Of a stretch of 64,000 bases of DNA, positions 54,944 to 63,913 are shown piece after piece. The stretch is from Clostridiales bacterium GWF2_38_85 (GTDB taxonomy: Bacteria; Bacillota; Clostridia; Oscillospirales; CAG-382): positions 31,106 to 95,105 of the forward strand of contig MGOY01000025.1 of assembly GCA_001797275.1 (NCBI GenBank), read 5' to 3'. A program made the position numbers and the translations under genes. Positions within the stretch are counted from its first letter, which is position 1; every line of letters starts with the position of its first letter. The notes under the pieces are model-generated. The model saw only the letters and a list, made by a program, of their open reading frames with translations, was not told the origin of the DNA and searched no databases.

Positions 54944-56777
54944 AGTTTTTAGTTATCTCGGCTGCAATTTGTTCGGGCATGAATCCACATTCGCGGTGCA
55001 GCTGTTCGAGTTTTCCGAAGGTGATAAATTTATCATCAATTGCGCGGACTATGGTTCTTGTATTCAAATTTGCCTTCAGATATTCTCCTATGCCACCGCT
55101 GAGTATTCCCTCTTCAAGCACATAAACCAGTTTTGCTGTTGCAATCAGTGTCTGAAGCTTATCTATATCAATCGGTTTAACTCTCTTGAGCTTAATAACC
55201 CGTGCGGAAATACCCTGCTGCTTGAGTATCTGAGCAGCATCGTATGCGTTTTTGGTAATTATACCATATGAAATTATCGCAACATCAACCTTGTCGGAAA
55301 TATCAACAAACTCAAGGTCACTGCCGGTGCCGATGTAATCGGTATATTTAGTATTGCATTTGCCTTTGGGATATCTTACAGCAACGGGATGAATAGATTT
55401 GAACGCTTCGGTGAATGCTTCATCAAGATCGGCGTAATTTTCAGGCGAATATACAACAACATCGGGTATATTTCTGAACATTGCAACATCGAAAACACCA
55501 TGATGTGTCGGACCGTCGCTATTGACGAACCCTGCTCTGTCTATCGCAAAAATAACCGGTAATCCCTGAAGTGCGACATCGTGGAGTATCTGATCATATG
55601 AGCGTTGTAAGAAGGTTGAATATATAGCAACAACAGGCTTTTTACCTCCGACGCAAAGTCCTCCGGCGAAGGTAACAGCATGCCCCTCGGCGATACCGAC
55701 ATCGAAAAATCTTTCGGTGAACATCTCCGCAAAATCGTCGAGTCCGGTTCCGTCGGTCATTGCCGCAGTGATTGCGCAGATGCTTTTATCTCTTTTTGCA
55801 TGTTTAATAATAATTTTACCGAATTCGGCTGAAAACGAATCCTTGCCGTTTGTGACAAAACCCTTTTCAATATCAAAGCTACCGACAGAATGGTATTTTG
55901 ACGGGTTCTGTTCAGCAAACTCATAGCCTTTTCCTTTTTTTGTCTGTACATGAACGAGGCAGCATTTTTCGCTTGTTTTCGCTTCATTGAGTGCAATCTC
56001 AAGCTTTTTAATATCATTACCATTGACAGGGCCGAGGTATTCAATACCCATATGCTCAAAAAGATTTTCACTCCAAACAAGTCTTTTCCCAAAATCTTTA
56101 ATTCCCTTTGCAGCTTTAACAAGACCGCTCCCGACTACGGGAATGCTGTCGAAAAGTTTATGTGTATTATGCTTCATGCTGAAGTATCTTTCACTGGTTC
56201 TGAATCTTGCAAGATGCTCCGATAATGCTCCGACATTGGTCGAAATCGACATATCGTTGTCGTTGAGTATTATAATAAGACGCATATGCTGTTTGGAGCA
56301 GTTGTTGAGCGCTTCGTAAATCATGCCATTAGTGCATGCACCATCACCTGCAACGGCAATCGTATAATCCTTGCTGCCAGTAATAGCGTTCGCACTTGCG
56401 ATACCGATTGCGGCAGAAATTGATGTGCTGCTGTGTCCTGCGCCGAAGGGATCATGTTCGCTCTCACTTCTTAGTGTAAATCCGGACAGCCCGCCATATT
56501 GCCTGAGCTGTGAGAACCTGTCTTTGCGACCGGTCAACAGCTTATGAACATAGCTTTGATGCCCGACATCCCAGATAATTTTATCCTTCGGAGAGTTAAA
56601 TATACGATGTAAAGCAATGCTAAGCTCGACAACGCCAAGATTTGATGCAAGATGACCTCCTGTTGAAGAAACCGTTTTAATGATTTCAGTCCGAAGCTCA
56701 TCTGCAAGTATTTCAAGCTGTTTATCCGAAAGATGTTTAACGTCAGCCGGTGAATTTATTTTATCAAGTATTCCCAA
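54930..56777 (-). CDS. dxs: 1-Deoxy-D-xylulose-5-phosphate synthase
   Basis: This 615-aa thiamine-diphosphate enzyme has GHQSYVHKLLTGR, the ThDP motif GDGACTNGMIYEALNN, and the transketolase C-terminal domain (RYPKGKC). It makes DXP for isoprenoids and thiamine. The start is TTG with AGGAG about 11 nt upstream. Together with ispA it supplies the MEP/isoprenoid link of the OLE operon. Confidence 0.97.
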   Translation of the reverse strand: MGILDKINSPADVKHLSDKQLEILADELRTEIIKTVSSTGGHLASNLGVVELSIALHRIFNSPKDKIIWDVGHQSYVHKLLTGRKDRFSQLRQYGGLSGFTLRSESEHDPFGAGHSSTSISAAIGIASANAITGSKDYTIAVAGDGACTNGMIYEALNNCSKQHMRLIIILNDNDMSISTNVGALSEHLARFRTSERYFSMKHNTHKLFDSIPVVGSGLVKAAKGIKDFGKRLVWSENLFEHMGIEYLGPVNGNDIKKLEIALNEAKTSEKCCLVHVQTKKGKGYEFAEQNPSKYHSVGSFDIEKGFVTNGKDSFSAEFGKIIIKHAKRDKSICAITAAMTDGTGLDDFAEMFTERFFDVGIAEGHAVTFAGGLCVGGKKPVVAIYSTFLQRSYDQILHDVALQGLPVIFAIDRAGFVNSDGPTHHGVFDVAMFRNIPDVVVYSPENYADLDEAFTEAFKSIHPVAVRYPKGKCNTKYTDYIGTGSDLEFVDISDKVDVAIISYGIITKNAYDAAQILKQQGISARVIKLKRVKPIDIDKLQTLIATAKLVYVLEEGILSGGIGEYLKANLNTRTIVRAIDDKFITFGKLEQLHRECGFMPEQIAAEITKNYDKA

Positions 56778-56791
56778 ACCGCTCGTAACTC

Positions 56792-57391
56792 CTATTTTCT
56801 GTTTTGTTTTTTCTTTGAATCTCTCCCGGTGAAGAGACAGATAACCTTTGCAAAGCCCATAACTATTTCCACGCTTTTTGTCATCGCTATCCTTTTACCG
56901 AGAGCCTTTCCTCCGACTGTCAATGCTGCAATACATGAGGTCAGAAGTAGTGTTATCCAAAACCCATAATCTTCGTTGATAAATATTTTTGCTGCTATCG
57001 CAGCACCTGTTGCACCCGAAACGACACCGGCAATATCACCGATGACATCGTTACAGACTGATGCGACCTTGTCTGCGTTTTTAAGAAGCATAACCGCTGT
57101 TTTACCGATTTTACTCTTGCGGGAAGCCATAGAATGAAAAGGACTTTCCGCCGCAGTAGCAACGGCAAGTCCGATAATGTCAAATAAAATGCCTATAAAA
57201 ATAAATATGAAAAGTAGGATAAATGCAATTATGACAGGCAGGCTGTTCATCGATTCACCCGAAATCAGCGATAAAACAGCAGTGATAACGAAGGATATTA
57301 AAAATACCTTAATCGCCCATCTGTATTGGTTTTGTCTTTCCTTCTTTTTGTCTTTTTTTCGTCGAGGAGCTTCTTCTTGTTGGCGTTCCAT
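56792..57391 (-). CDS. oapA: OLE RNA-associated membrane protein OapA
   Basis: This 199-aa protein has a strongly basic 25-residue N-terminus, then membrane segments at about 28-45, 50-75, 105-140 region and 145-165, and a basic C-terminus ending KKKQNRK. ADKVASVCNDVIGDIAGVV fits the conserved OapA core. OapA binds OLE RNA and places it at the membrane in Alkalihalobacillus halodurans. The identity rests on size, basic ends, membrane layout and position directly downstream of the OLE RNA. AAAGGA lies 13 nt before the ATG. Confidence 0.85.
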   Translation of the reverse strand: MERQQEEAPRRKKDKKKERQNQYRWAIKVFLISFVITAVLSLISGESMNSLPVIIAFILLFIFIFIGILFDIIGLAVATAAESPFHSMASRKSKIGKTAVMLLKNADKVASVCNDVIGDIAGVVSGATGAAIAAKIFINEDYGFWITLLLTSCIAALTVGGKALGKRIAMTKSVEIVMGFAKVICLFTGRDSKKKQNRK

Positions 57392-57426
57392 ATGGAAACA
57401 TTGATCCTTTCAAAATACGTAATTTA

Positions 57427-57456
57427 ATCGATTGCGAAACTAATTTTTCACAATCA
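57427..57456 (-). repeat. Imperfect copy of the mraZ-leader palindrome
   Basis: CGATTGCGAAACTA and TTTCACAATC form an imperfect hairpin that matches the 28-bp palindrome at 37069-37096. It sits between the OLE RNA 3' end and the oapA start. Confidence 0.5.
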
Positions 57457-57499
57457 TCTAAAATATGTGAATTAATATAATTTGTTATTTAGAATAAAT

Positions 57500-58105
57500 T
57501 AATAGATGGCGGCACAAAACGTAAACTTTGTGACATTCGGTCAAGTAGGTTTTCCCCAATCGGTACTTTTTGTCGCCAATAAAGCGGTTTCCCTTTAAAC
57601 CGACAGCCGGTCCGTCACCGGAGCCGGGACTTGATTGCCTGTTAGTTCACACTGCAATCCGTTCTGTGCCTGTTATTCTCAGCCTAGGAGATTTCCTCAA
57701 TAAATCGTTCTCGTTCCTTAGACTCTTTTGCAATAATGGTTTCAAAGAGCAATAACCGGTATCGTCGTCGACTCACTCCACCGATGTGAACTCCCATCCG
57801 CCACAACCACTCAAGTCAGGCTACATCTATCCACAGCATCTTAACGTACCGCGTGATAGGTTTAATCTTTAATCTGTACCGGTTATAACATTGTACTCCG
57901 CCACAGAAGAAAGCCTCAAAGGAAAACGGGTCAGGTCTCGTATGCCATTACAAGTTGCCCGCAGACCAATCTCCCAGCACCCACCCTATACTGGGCGTAT
58001 AAAGCAAGCACAAGGAGCTTCATCGATATGCCCTTTTGCGGATTTTTAGGCCCGCTTTCAGAAACGACGATTTAACTAGGATACTGCGCCATCCGCTATT
58101 TGTTA
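57500..58105 (-). ncRNA. ole: OLE RNA (ornate large extremophilic RNA)
   Basis: There is no convincing gene in about 820 nt between ispA and oapA, yet the DNA is GC-richer than other gaps and full of hairpins. The 5' GATGGCGCA (58093-58085) pairs with the 3' TGCCGCCATC (57514-57505), closing a domain of about 590 nt, near the usual 610 nt of OLE. Inner segments such as GGGTGGGTGCTGGGAG, GGTCTGCGGGCAAC and CATACGAGACC are preserved-looking. The operon (nusB, xseA, xseB, ispA, OLE, oapA, dxs, tlyA, argR, recN) is the one known for OLE. Ends are approximate. Confidence 0.88.
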
Positions 58106-58214
58106 AAATAGCGTTATCGCTGTTTTATAATATCTTATTAAAAATAAGAGATATGATCATAAATTACTCAGAATATCATTGTATTATAGCATAAATATTT
58201 AAATATTTCAAGTG

Positions 58215-59129
58215 TTATTTTTTTCTATCAAGTAAATAATCTGCTAATAACAGAAGTCTTTGCTTTACTTTGCTGCCCGGAAACACATCAAGACACTTTT
58301 TTGCATTCTCTGTCAGCTCAATTGCAAACTGTTTTGCACCATCCAACCCAAGCAGCGAAACATAGGTTGATTTATTGTTGTTCAAATCCGAACCGGTGTT
58401 TTTGCCAAGCTCTGCGCTGTTGCCTTCTATGTCAAGTATGTCGTCAACAACCTGGAATGCACGGCCGATATAATATCCATAACCCTTTGCCGCGATCTTT
58501 TTCGCTTCGTTTGCTTTGCCTGCAATACATCCAAGCTCACAGGCTGCCGCAATCAATGCGCCTGTTTTCAGGCTGTTCATCAGGTCAAGCTTTTCTCTTG
58601 TAAGTTGATTCTTTTCACCGTCAAGGTCAAGCTGTTGACCGCCGATCATGCCTTCCTTGCCAGCGTAATATGACAGACATTCGACAGCATCGCAGTTCTG
58701 GAGCGGTGACAGCTGACGGTTTGACGCACATGCATACATTGCAAGCAATGATAGTGCATCACCCGCAAGTATTGCTGTTGCTTCGCCGAAAACGATGTGA
58801 TTCGAAGGCTTGCCACGCCTCATGTCGTCATCATCCATTGCCGGGAGATCGTCGTGGATCAGCGAGAATGTATGGATAAGCTCAACTGCTGCGGCATAAC
58901 TCTCGCAGCCTTCTATATAAGAATCACATTCGTCGGAAGCGGCGGAAAACTCATAAACTAAGTATGGCCTGATCGCTTTTCCGCCTGCGAAAACCGAATA
59001 TTTCATTGAATCAATAAGTGATTTAAAATAGTCCTCGCCAAGCTTTGAAGAACAAAGCCGTTCAAGCTCTTTTTTAGTTACCATCGAAAGTGTGTCCATC
59101 ATTCCGGTCAATTCGTCGTAATTTTTCAT
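58215..59129 (-). CDS. ispA: Polyprenyl (farnesyl/geranyl) diphosphate synthase
   Basis: This 304-aa enzyme has the first aspartate-rich motif in HDDLPAMDDDDMRRG near residue 90, the GGQQLDL region, and the second motif QVVDDILDIEG near 230. It condenses IPP with allylic diphosphates, most likely to FPP. Its ATG overlaps the xseB stop (ATGA). Confidence 0.95.
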   Translation of the reverse strand: MKNYDELTGMMDTLSMVTKKELERLCSSKLGEDYFKSLIDSMKYSVFAGGKAIRPYLVYEFSAASDECDSYIEGCESYAAAVELIHTFSLIHDDLPAMDDDDMRRGKPSNHIVFGEATAILAGDALSLLAMYACASNRQLSPLQNCDAVECLSYYAGKEGMIGGQQLDLDGEKNQLTREKLDLMNSLKTGALIAAACELGCIAGKANEAKKIAAKGYGYYIGRAFQVVDDILDIEGNSAELGKNTGSDLNNNKSTYVSLLGLDGAKQFAIELTENAKKCLDVFPGSKVKQRLLLLADYLLDRKK

Positions 59130-59377
59130 TGCTGTTCAGTCTCAAATTCTGTTTCTGTTATTTCTCCGTCTTTGTTTAAAAGTATCTTGACCTTGCTTTC
59201 GGCACCGTCAAGCATTGTGTTGCAGAGCTTGACCAGTTCGGTACCCTCTTCAAACATCTTCAGCAGTTCATCGAGCGGGGCGCTGCCGTCATCAAGCGCC
59301 TGGACAATGTCCTCAAGCCTTTTCATTGCTGTTTCAAAGGTGTATTTTTCTTTTTTCGCTGTCTTCATTTCGCTCAT
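59126..59377 (-). CDS. xseB: Exodeoxyribonuclease VII small subunit
   Basis: This 83-aa protein has the family pattern TFETAMKRLEDIVQALDDG followed by LFEEGTELVKLCNTML-type helices. It associates with XseA. GGAAGGAT lies 10 nt before the ATG, overlapping the xseA stop. Confidence 0.95.
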   Translation of the reverse strand: MSEMKTAKKEKYTFETAMKRLEDIVQALDDGSAPLDELLKMFEEGTELVKLCNTMLDGAESKVKILLNKDGEITETEFETEQQ

Positions 59378-59384
59378 TTTTTAT

Positions 59385-60608
59385 TTATCCTTCCTTTAGA
59401 AAGCTCAAGTCTATCCGTTTGACCGTTGTCTCTGCTTCGCCGTCGTTGAATTTCAGCTTTAATTTATCTCCGATGTTAATATCTTTGGCACTGTAGACAG
59501 CACCTTTTTCACTGAATGCGATTGCGTACCCTCTCTTGAGGGGTGAATATGGGTTGAGCAGTGTTATTTTCTCGCCGATATGCTGCGTCTTTGTTCGTTT
59601 AAGTTCAAACAATCTTTGCATTTCAATGCCGAGAGTATTTTCAAGCTCAACCAGAGCCATCCGCCTGTCGCTTATTGTATTCAACGGCGATATCATCGCC
59701 TTGCTTTTTTGCAACAGCATCAGCTGGTTTCTTCTATCTGCTATGTTTGCCAGCTGCAGGTCGCAGAGCCGCTTGACTACATTGGTCAGCCTTGTTTTGC
59801 ATGTCTCGATCTCGGGCAGACAAAGCTGTGCGGCTTCAGAGGGTGTTGCTGCTCTTGTATCAGCGACAAAATCAGCGATTGTGAAGTCTGTTTCATGTCC
59901 GACCGCTGACACAACCGGTATCTGTGAGCGGAATATCGCACGCGCCAGCTTTTCGTCATTGAACGCCCATAAATCCTCGATTGAGCCGCCGCCCCTGCCG
60001 ATAATCAACACATCTGCAGCATTGTATTTGTTGAAGTATTCTATTCCTTTGATAACATCAGCCGCAGCACCGTCTCCCTGCACCAGCGCCGGGTAGAGAA
60101 TCAGCTTTGCCGGTGGAAATCTGTTTTTGCTTATTTTTATAATATCCCTGATTGCCGCTCCGGTCGGCGAGGTAACAATGCCGACACGGTAGGGTGTTTT
60201 GGGAAGCGGTTTTTTATGCCTGGGATCAAACAGTCCTTCTGCATTCAAACGCTTTTTCAGCTGTTCAAATGCAACATACAGCTCACCGACACCGTCGGGC
60301 TTCATGTTTTCAGCTGTAAGCTGATAGACACCGCCCTGCTCGTAGACAGCAATCCGTCCTCTGCAAACAACATTCAATCCGTTTTCGGGAGCAAATATCA
60401 ACTTTGTCGCTGATGTTCTGAACATGATACACTTCAACACAGAACCGGAGTCCTTAAGCGAAAAATAAAAGTGACCGCTTGAATGCATTGTCAGATTTGA
60501 GATTTCTCCCCTGACATAAACAGATTTGAAGGTGTTCGATCCTTCGATATATTTTTTTATAAGACTGTTTATCTGCGATACGCTTAGTATTGCGGCTTCA
60601 CTATTCAT
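59385..60608 (-). CDS. xseA: Exodeoxyribonuclease VII large subunit
   Basis: This 407-aa protein has an N-terminal OB fold (VRGEISNLTMHSSGHFYFSL) and the catalytic domain with VGIVTSPTGAAIRDI, GRGGGSIEDLWAFND and GHETDFTIADFVAD. It degrades single-stranded DNA from both ends. The start overlaps the nusB stop by 8 nt. Confidence 0.97.
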   Translation of the reverse strand: MNSEAAILSVSQINSLIKKYIEGSNTFKSVYVRGEISNLTMHSSGHFYFSLKDSGSVLKCIMFRTSATKLIFAPENGLNVVCRGRIAVYEQGGVYQLTAENMKPDGVGELYVAFEQLKKRLNAEGLFDPRHKKPLPKTPYRVGIVTSPTGAAIRDIIKISKNRFPPAKLILYPALVQGDGAAADVIKGIEYFNKYNAADVLIIGRGGGSIEDLWAFNDEKLARAIFRSQIPVVSAVGHETDFTIADFVADTRAATPSEAAQLCLPEIETCKTRLTNVVKRLCDLQLANIADRRNQLMLLQKSKAMISPLNTISDRRMALVELENTLGIEMQRLFELKRTKTQHIGEKITLLNPYSPLKRGYAIAFSEKGAVYSAKDINIGDKLKLKFNDGEAETTVKRIDLSFLKEG

Positions 60609-61089
60609 CAGTATCTTCCTTTATATCTTCAGTTATCTCATTTTCTGCTTCGCCGTCGTCGTCCTCAAAAACCTCCACCTGTCTCGACTGGTAGTTCGGC
60701 AATGCTCTTACAACACCGCCCAAGACGCCGTTGATAAAGGAAACCCCTTTTTCGTCATCGTAATCCTTTGCAAGCTCGACAGCTTCGTTGATTGCAACGC
60801 TGTCAGGTGTGCCAGTATAAACTATCTCAGCTATGCAAAGACGCATTATAGCTTTTGCAAGTCTACTCATTCTGTCGAATCGCCAATTTGCAGCCTTCTC
60901 GCTGATCATTGTATCAATTTCCTGCATATGTTCTGCAGCAAGGCCGAATATATATTTTGCGAATTGATTTACCTTAATTTCACGCCATTCAATAGCGTCG
61001 ACAATTATTTGCTCGGGCTTTTTATCCCTGTTAAAATCATATTCAAATAACAGCTCCAATGCTATTCCACGCGCTTCTCTTCTGTTCAT
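60601..61089 (-). CDS. nusB: Transcription antitermination factor NusB
   Basis: This 162-aa helical protein begins MNRREARGIALELLFEYD and contains RLAKAIMRLCIAEIVY and DDEKGVSFINGVLGGV, the NusB core. An acidic tail of about 30 residues follows. NusB supports rRNA antitermination. It is first in the OLE operon. Confidence 0.95.
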   Translation of the reverse strand: MNRREARGIALELLFEYDFNRDKKPEQIIVDAIEWREIKVNQFAKYIFGLAAEHMQEIDTMISEKAANWRFDRMSRLAKAIMRLCIAEIVYTGTPDSVAINEAVELAKDYDDEKGVSFINGVLGGVVRALPNYQSRQVEVFEDDDGEAENEITEDIKEDTDE

Positions 61090-61149
61090 AAACTACCGCT
61101 TCCCCGACGAAATTTCAAATCTAAATTAACATTAAAACATAACCTGACC

Positions 61150-61235
61150 ACCGCTCACGTCGGAAAGCGGTTTATCTTAACTATAATCACATACTAATAC
61201 AGATTAATTATACTACAAAAGTATAAAAAAATCAA
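61150..61235 (-). promoter_or_regulatory. Sigma-A promoter and short leader of the OLE operon
   Basis: TTGATT (61230-61235) and TATAAT (61207-61212) are separated by 17 bp. The leader carries a hairpin, ACCGCT/AGCGGT (near 61150-61172), before nusB. Confidence 0.72.
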
Positions 61236-61803
61236 TACCTCAGTATTAACTTATTTCCTGTATCGTTTTCATCGTTCTAAAATCATGAAAAATTATCCAA
61301 ATCAATCTTGCATTTTTTACTAACATGAAATATAATATTTTTACAAGAATAATTGTGCAAAACGCGGTTTTGTTCTATATTAAACTAACAAATGAATTGT
61401 GATTTTATTAATCATGAAAAAGCCATGGAGTATAGGCTTTTTCATGATTGTTGGGGTAATTCATTTATTAGTTTTATATAATTATAATTTAGAGCATAAA
61501 ATTTATCTGTATTTGTGCTACAATAATTGGTTTTATGCTGCCATCAATGGCTTATTATCTTGTCGATACAGTAAAAGTTACTATCGACGGTAAAGATGCA
61601 TAAATTATAAAAAATATATTCTCCCGGCTGCAGTTTATAGCTACAACCAGGTTTTAAATTTTAAGTTTAACATAGCAATTTGAGAAAGTTATTTTATTTA
61701 ATCATTTATATATATTATATTCATTTAATGATGTTCTCATTATATATCAAATTGTATAAAATGTAAATTATAACGTGAATACAAAATAATATCGAATTAA
61801 TGC
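61236..61803. other. Gap of about 570 nt holding TIR element copy 3
   Basis: Apart from the TIR element, the sequence is AT-rich. A 22-codon frame ending YYLVDTVKVTIDGKDA lies near 61533-61601 and may be a remnant, but it has no clear ribosome site. No RNA gene is recognised. Confidence 0.5.
61376..61480. repeat. TIR hairpin element, copy 3 (105 bp)
   Basis: The ends (61376-61398 and 61458-61480) form a 23-bp inverted repeat with two mismatches. The inner stem ATCATGAAAAAGCC/GGCTTTTTCATGAT is a perfect 14 bp. Length and the stretches next to the arms match copy 2, but the inner stem sequence differs. Confidence 0.88.
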
Positions 61804-61831
61804 TTTACAAATCTAATTGATAATATATACT
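61804..61831 (+). promoter_or_regulatory. Sigma-A-type promoter for the solute-binding lipoprotein
   Basis: TTTACA (61804-61809), 16 bp and TATACT (61826-61831), followed by AAAGGAGAG and the ATG at 61861. Confidence 0.55.
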
Positions 61832-61860
61832 AATTATGAATAATAAAAGGAGAGATTGCC

Positions 61861-63381
61861 ATGAGGAAAACCGCAGTTATTATATTAGCGCTCATTTTAC
61901 TGCTATCAGTTATAACGAGTTGCGATGTCGACAAGGACAACGAAAGCAAGACAACCCAAAGCAATGCTTCGGATACCTCAGCCACATCAGGGAGCAACGA
62001 ATCAGCGGGATATGTTGCTGATATACCCGATGTAAACTACGACGGACTTGAATTCAAAATAATGACACGACTGAAGCCTGATGCAAAATACACCGAGTTT
62101 GGGTACGATATAGAAACCGAAGCTGGTGTTATCAGCGAAGCTGTCGATAAACGAAACAATACTGTTGAAGAGCAGCTTGGAATAGATATAGTTGAATATG
62201 CGGTTATTGACGGGCAGGGCGATTCCGTAGGTACACAGCTCAGAATGATAGAGCAGGCAAATACCGATATATACTACATAGTTCAGCCACAGCTTTACGA
62301 GGTTGCGCAGATGGCGGCCGAAGGCAGACTTTATGATATGAAAAAGCTAAGCAATCTGCATGAGTTGTCAGAACCGTGGTGGGACAGCTTCTTTATCGAC
62401 GCAACCTCGATAAACAACAAGGTGTTTTTTGTAACCGGAGATATGGGCTTTAACACAAGAGACGCGATTAATGTATGCTTCTTCAACAAAAAATACATCG
62501 AAGAATATTCTCTCGAAAACCCATATGAGCTGGTAAACAACAATGAATGGACGATCGATGTTTTAATTGAATGGTCAAAAAAGATCAGCACCGACTTTGA
62601 TAATGACCAGAAGATAACCTACAAGGATAAATACGGCTTAGGCGGACAGAACGACCTTTTGATGGCTTTATTTAACGGCAGCGGCGAAAGACTTGGCGAA
62701 AAGGACGAAACCGGAAAGCCTGTTGTCAATGTATACAATAACAGAAGCGTAGATGTCATAAATAAAATCCTGGAGCTTATGCAGGACAAGAGCCATTTTG
62801 TAACTGCGAACGATTATTTCGGCGATCCCGGTTACACTGTATCACCGACAGAATTAGTACTTAACGCTTTTATGGAAGGCAGATCGCTTTTCTATTTTGA
62901 AATACTGCAAAAAGCTGAGTACTTGAGAGGCGCCGGCGAAGAACTTGATCTCGGCATACTGCCGATTCCGATGTATTCGAGCAATCAAGACGGATACGAG
63001 CATGTGATAAACCCGTACAACGGCAGCGCATTTGCGATTCCGCTGTATATCGGCAGCGAAAACGCCGAAATTGCTTCGATTGTACTTGAAGCGCTCAGCG
63101 CGGAAAGTAAGAATACCGTAACACCAGCATATTATGATACCGCTCTTCTGAAACAGAAAACACGCGATATTGAAAGCCAGCAGATGCTCGACATGATTTT
63201 TTCAACCGTAAGCGTTGACCTGGGGCATGTTTATAAATGGGGTAATATGGGTTCAGCCTTAATGGCTGAAATGCTTAATTCGGGCGGCGGTAATTTTGCT
63301 TCATTGTGGGACGGAATTAAAGTCAGTGTGCAGGAAGCTGTCGATGCAACCATCGAAGCATATGATAGTATAGAAAACTGA
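61861..63381 (+). CDS. Extracellular solute-binding lipoprotein
   Basis: This 506-aa protein has a lipoprotein signal ending SVITSC (Cys21), then a Ser/Thr-rich linker of about 35 residues and a periplasmic-binding-protein-like fold of the large sugar-binding (family 1) type. Supporting stretches are TRLKPDAKYTEFG, GVISEAVDKRNNTVEEQLG and DLGILPIPMY. It is expected on the outer face of the membrane, feeding a carbohydrate ABC importer. No permease or ATPase is adjacent, so it may be an orphan. AAAGGAGAG lies about 7 nt before the ATG. Confidence 0.88.
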   Translation: MRKTAVIILALILLLSVITSCDVDKDNESKTTQSNASDTSATSGSNESAGYVADIPDVNYDGLEFKIMTRLKPDAKYTEFGYDIETEAGVISEAVDKRNNTVEEQLGIDIVEYAVIDGQGDSVGTQLRMIEQANTDIYYIVQPQLYEVAQMAAEGRLYDMKKLSNLHELSEPWWDSFFIDATSINNKVFFVTGDMGFNTRDAINVCFFNKKYIEEYSLENPYELVNNNEWTIDVLIEWSKKISTDFDNDQKITYKDKYGLGGQNDLLMALFNGSGERLGEKDETGKPVVNVYNNRSVDVINKILELMQDKSHFVTANDYFGDPGYTVSPTELVLNAFMEGRSLFYFEILQKAEYLRGAGEELDLGILPIPMYSSNQDGYEHVINPYNGSAFAIPLYIGSENAEIASIVLEALSAESKNTVTPAYYDTALLKQKTRDIESQQMLDMIFSTVSVDLGHVYKWGNMGSALMAEMLNSGGGNFASLWDGIKVSVQEAVDATIEAYDSIEN

Positions 63382-63460
63382 TACGCAGTTTTCATTATTC
63401 AACTGTATACTTTTAAACCGTATGATCCACTTTAAACTGCAACTATATAATTGAAAACGA

Positions 63461-63490
63461 TATCCCGCATAAATTCATGCGGGGTATTAT
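63461..63490 (+). terminator. Terminator after the solute-binding gene
   Basis: CCCGCAT and ATGCGGG form a stem with flanking A-T pairs and a 5-6-nt loop, followed by TATTATATTATTG. Confidence 0.7.
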
Positions 63491-63582
63491 ATTATTGTAA
63501 ATGTATTAATAAGAATTATTTTAACATTAAATATTTTGTCGAAAATAGTATAAAAACAAAATGAGTTCTGTGTTTGAATTTG

Positions 63583-63773
63583 ATGGAGCAAATACAACAC
63601 AGTGGCAGACCCCCGAAAGACAAGACAGCGATAGCTTTAGCTCTGAAAGATGCACAGAAAGCAATACAGTTTCTCATGAGAAACTGTATATAAACTATTC
63701 GCTGTCTGAAATAAAAAAAGCTACTGGTGTTAGTAAAAGTACGATTTATTGGTATAGGTATACAAGAAAGTAA
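63583..63773 (+). pseudogene. C-terminal remnant of a serine recombinase, frameshifted
   Basis: One frame gives SGRPPKDKTAIALALKDA and stops at TAA near 63693. The next frame continues YSLSEIKKATGVSKSTIYWY. Joined, they match the C-terminal end of resolvase/invertase proteins: GRPKKDK, a helix, then the helix-turn-helix EITKATGVSKxTIYRY. The catalytic domain is absent, so only the DNA-binding tail of a mobile-element recombinase remains. Confidence 0.75.
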
Positions 63774-63845
63774 ACCCCTATATTAATGACTTTCATTAGA
63801 AAACATATTCTTTATAATTACCCGTTGCAACCGAAAACACAAAAA

Positions 63846-63873
63846 TCCGGAGTTGCTTATTTGCTACTCCGGA
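63846..63873 (-). terminator. Terminator after the truncated transposase
   Basis: TCCGGAGT and ACTCCGGA with inner GC pairs form a stem around a short loop. On the minus strand it is followed by TTTTTGTG. Confidence 0.8.
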
Positions 63874-63913
63874 GTCTATAATTCTTCAAGCTTTATATAT
63901 CAAGTTGTGCTGG

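Noticed and set aside
57570..57755. A 61-codon open frame on the plus strand inside the ispA-oapA gap
   Set aside because: It is antisense to the OLE RNA, has no ribosome site, and its composition follows the RNA's structured GC-rich segments.
61399..61593. A 64-codon plus-strand frame overlapping TIR element copy 3
   Set aside because: Most of it is the hairpin of the repeat, and the other copies do not keep the frame.
63561..63773. A 70-codon frame taken as an intact small gene
   Set aside because: Only its last 27 residues resemble a recombinase; the preceding homologous part is in another frame, so this is a frameshifted remnant.
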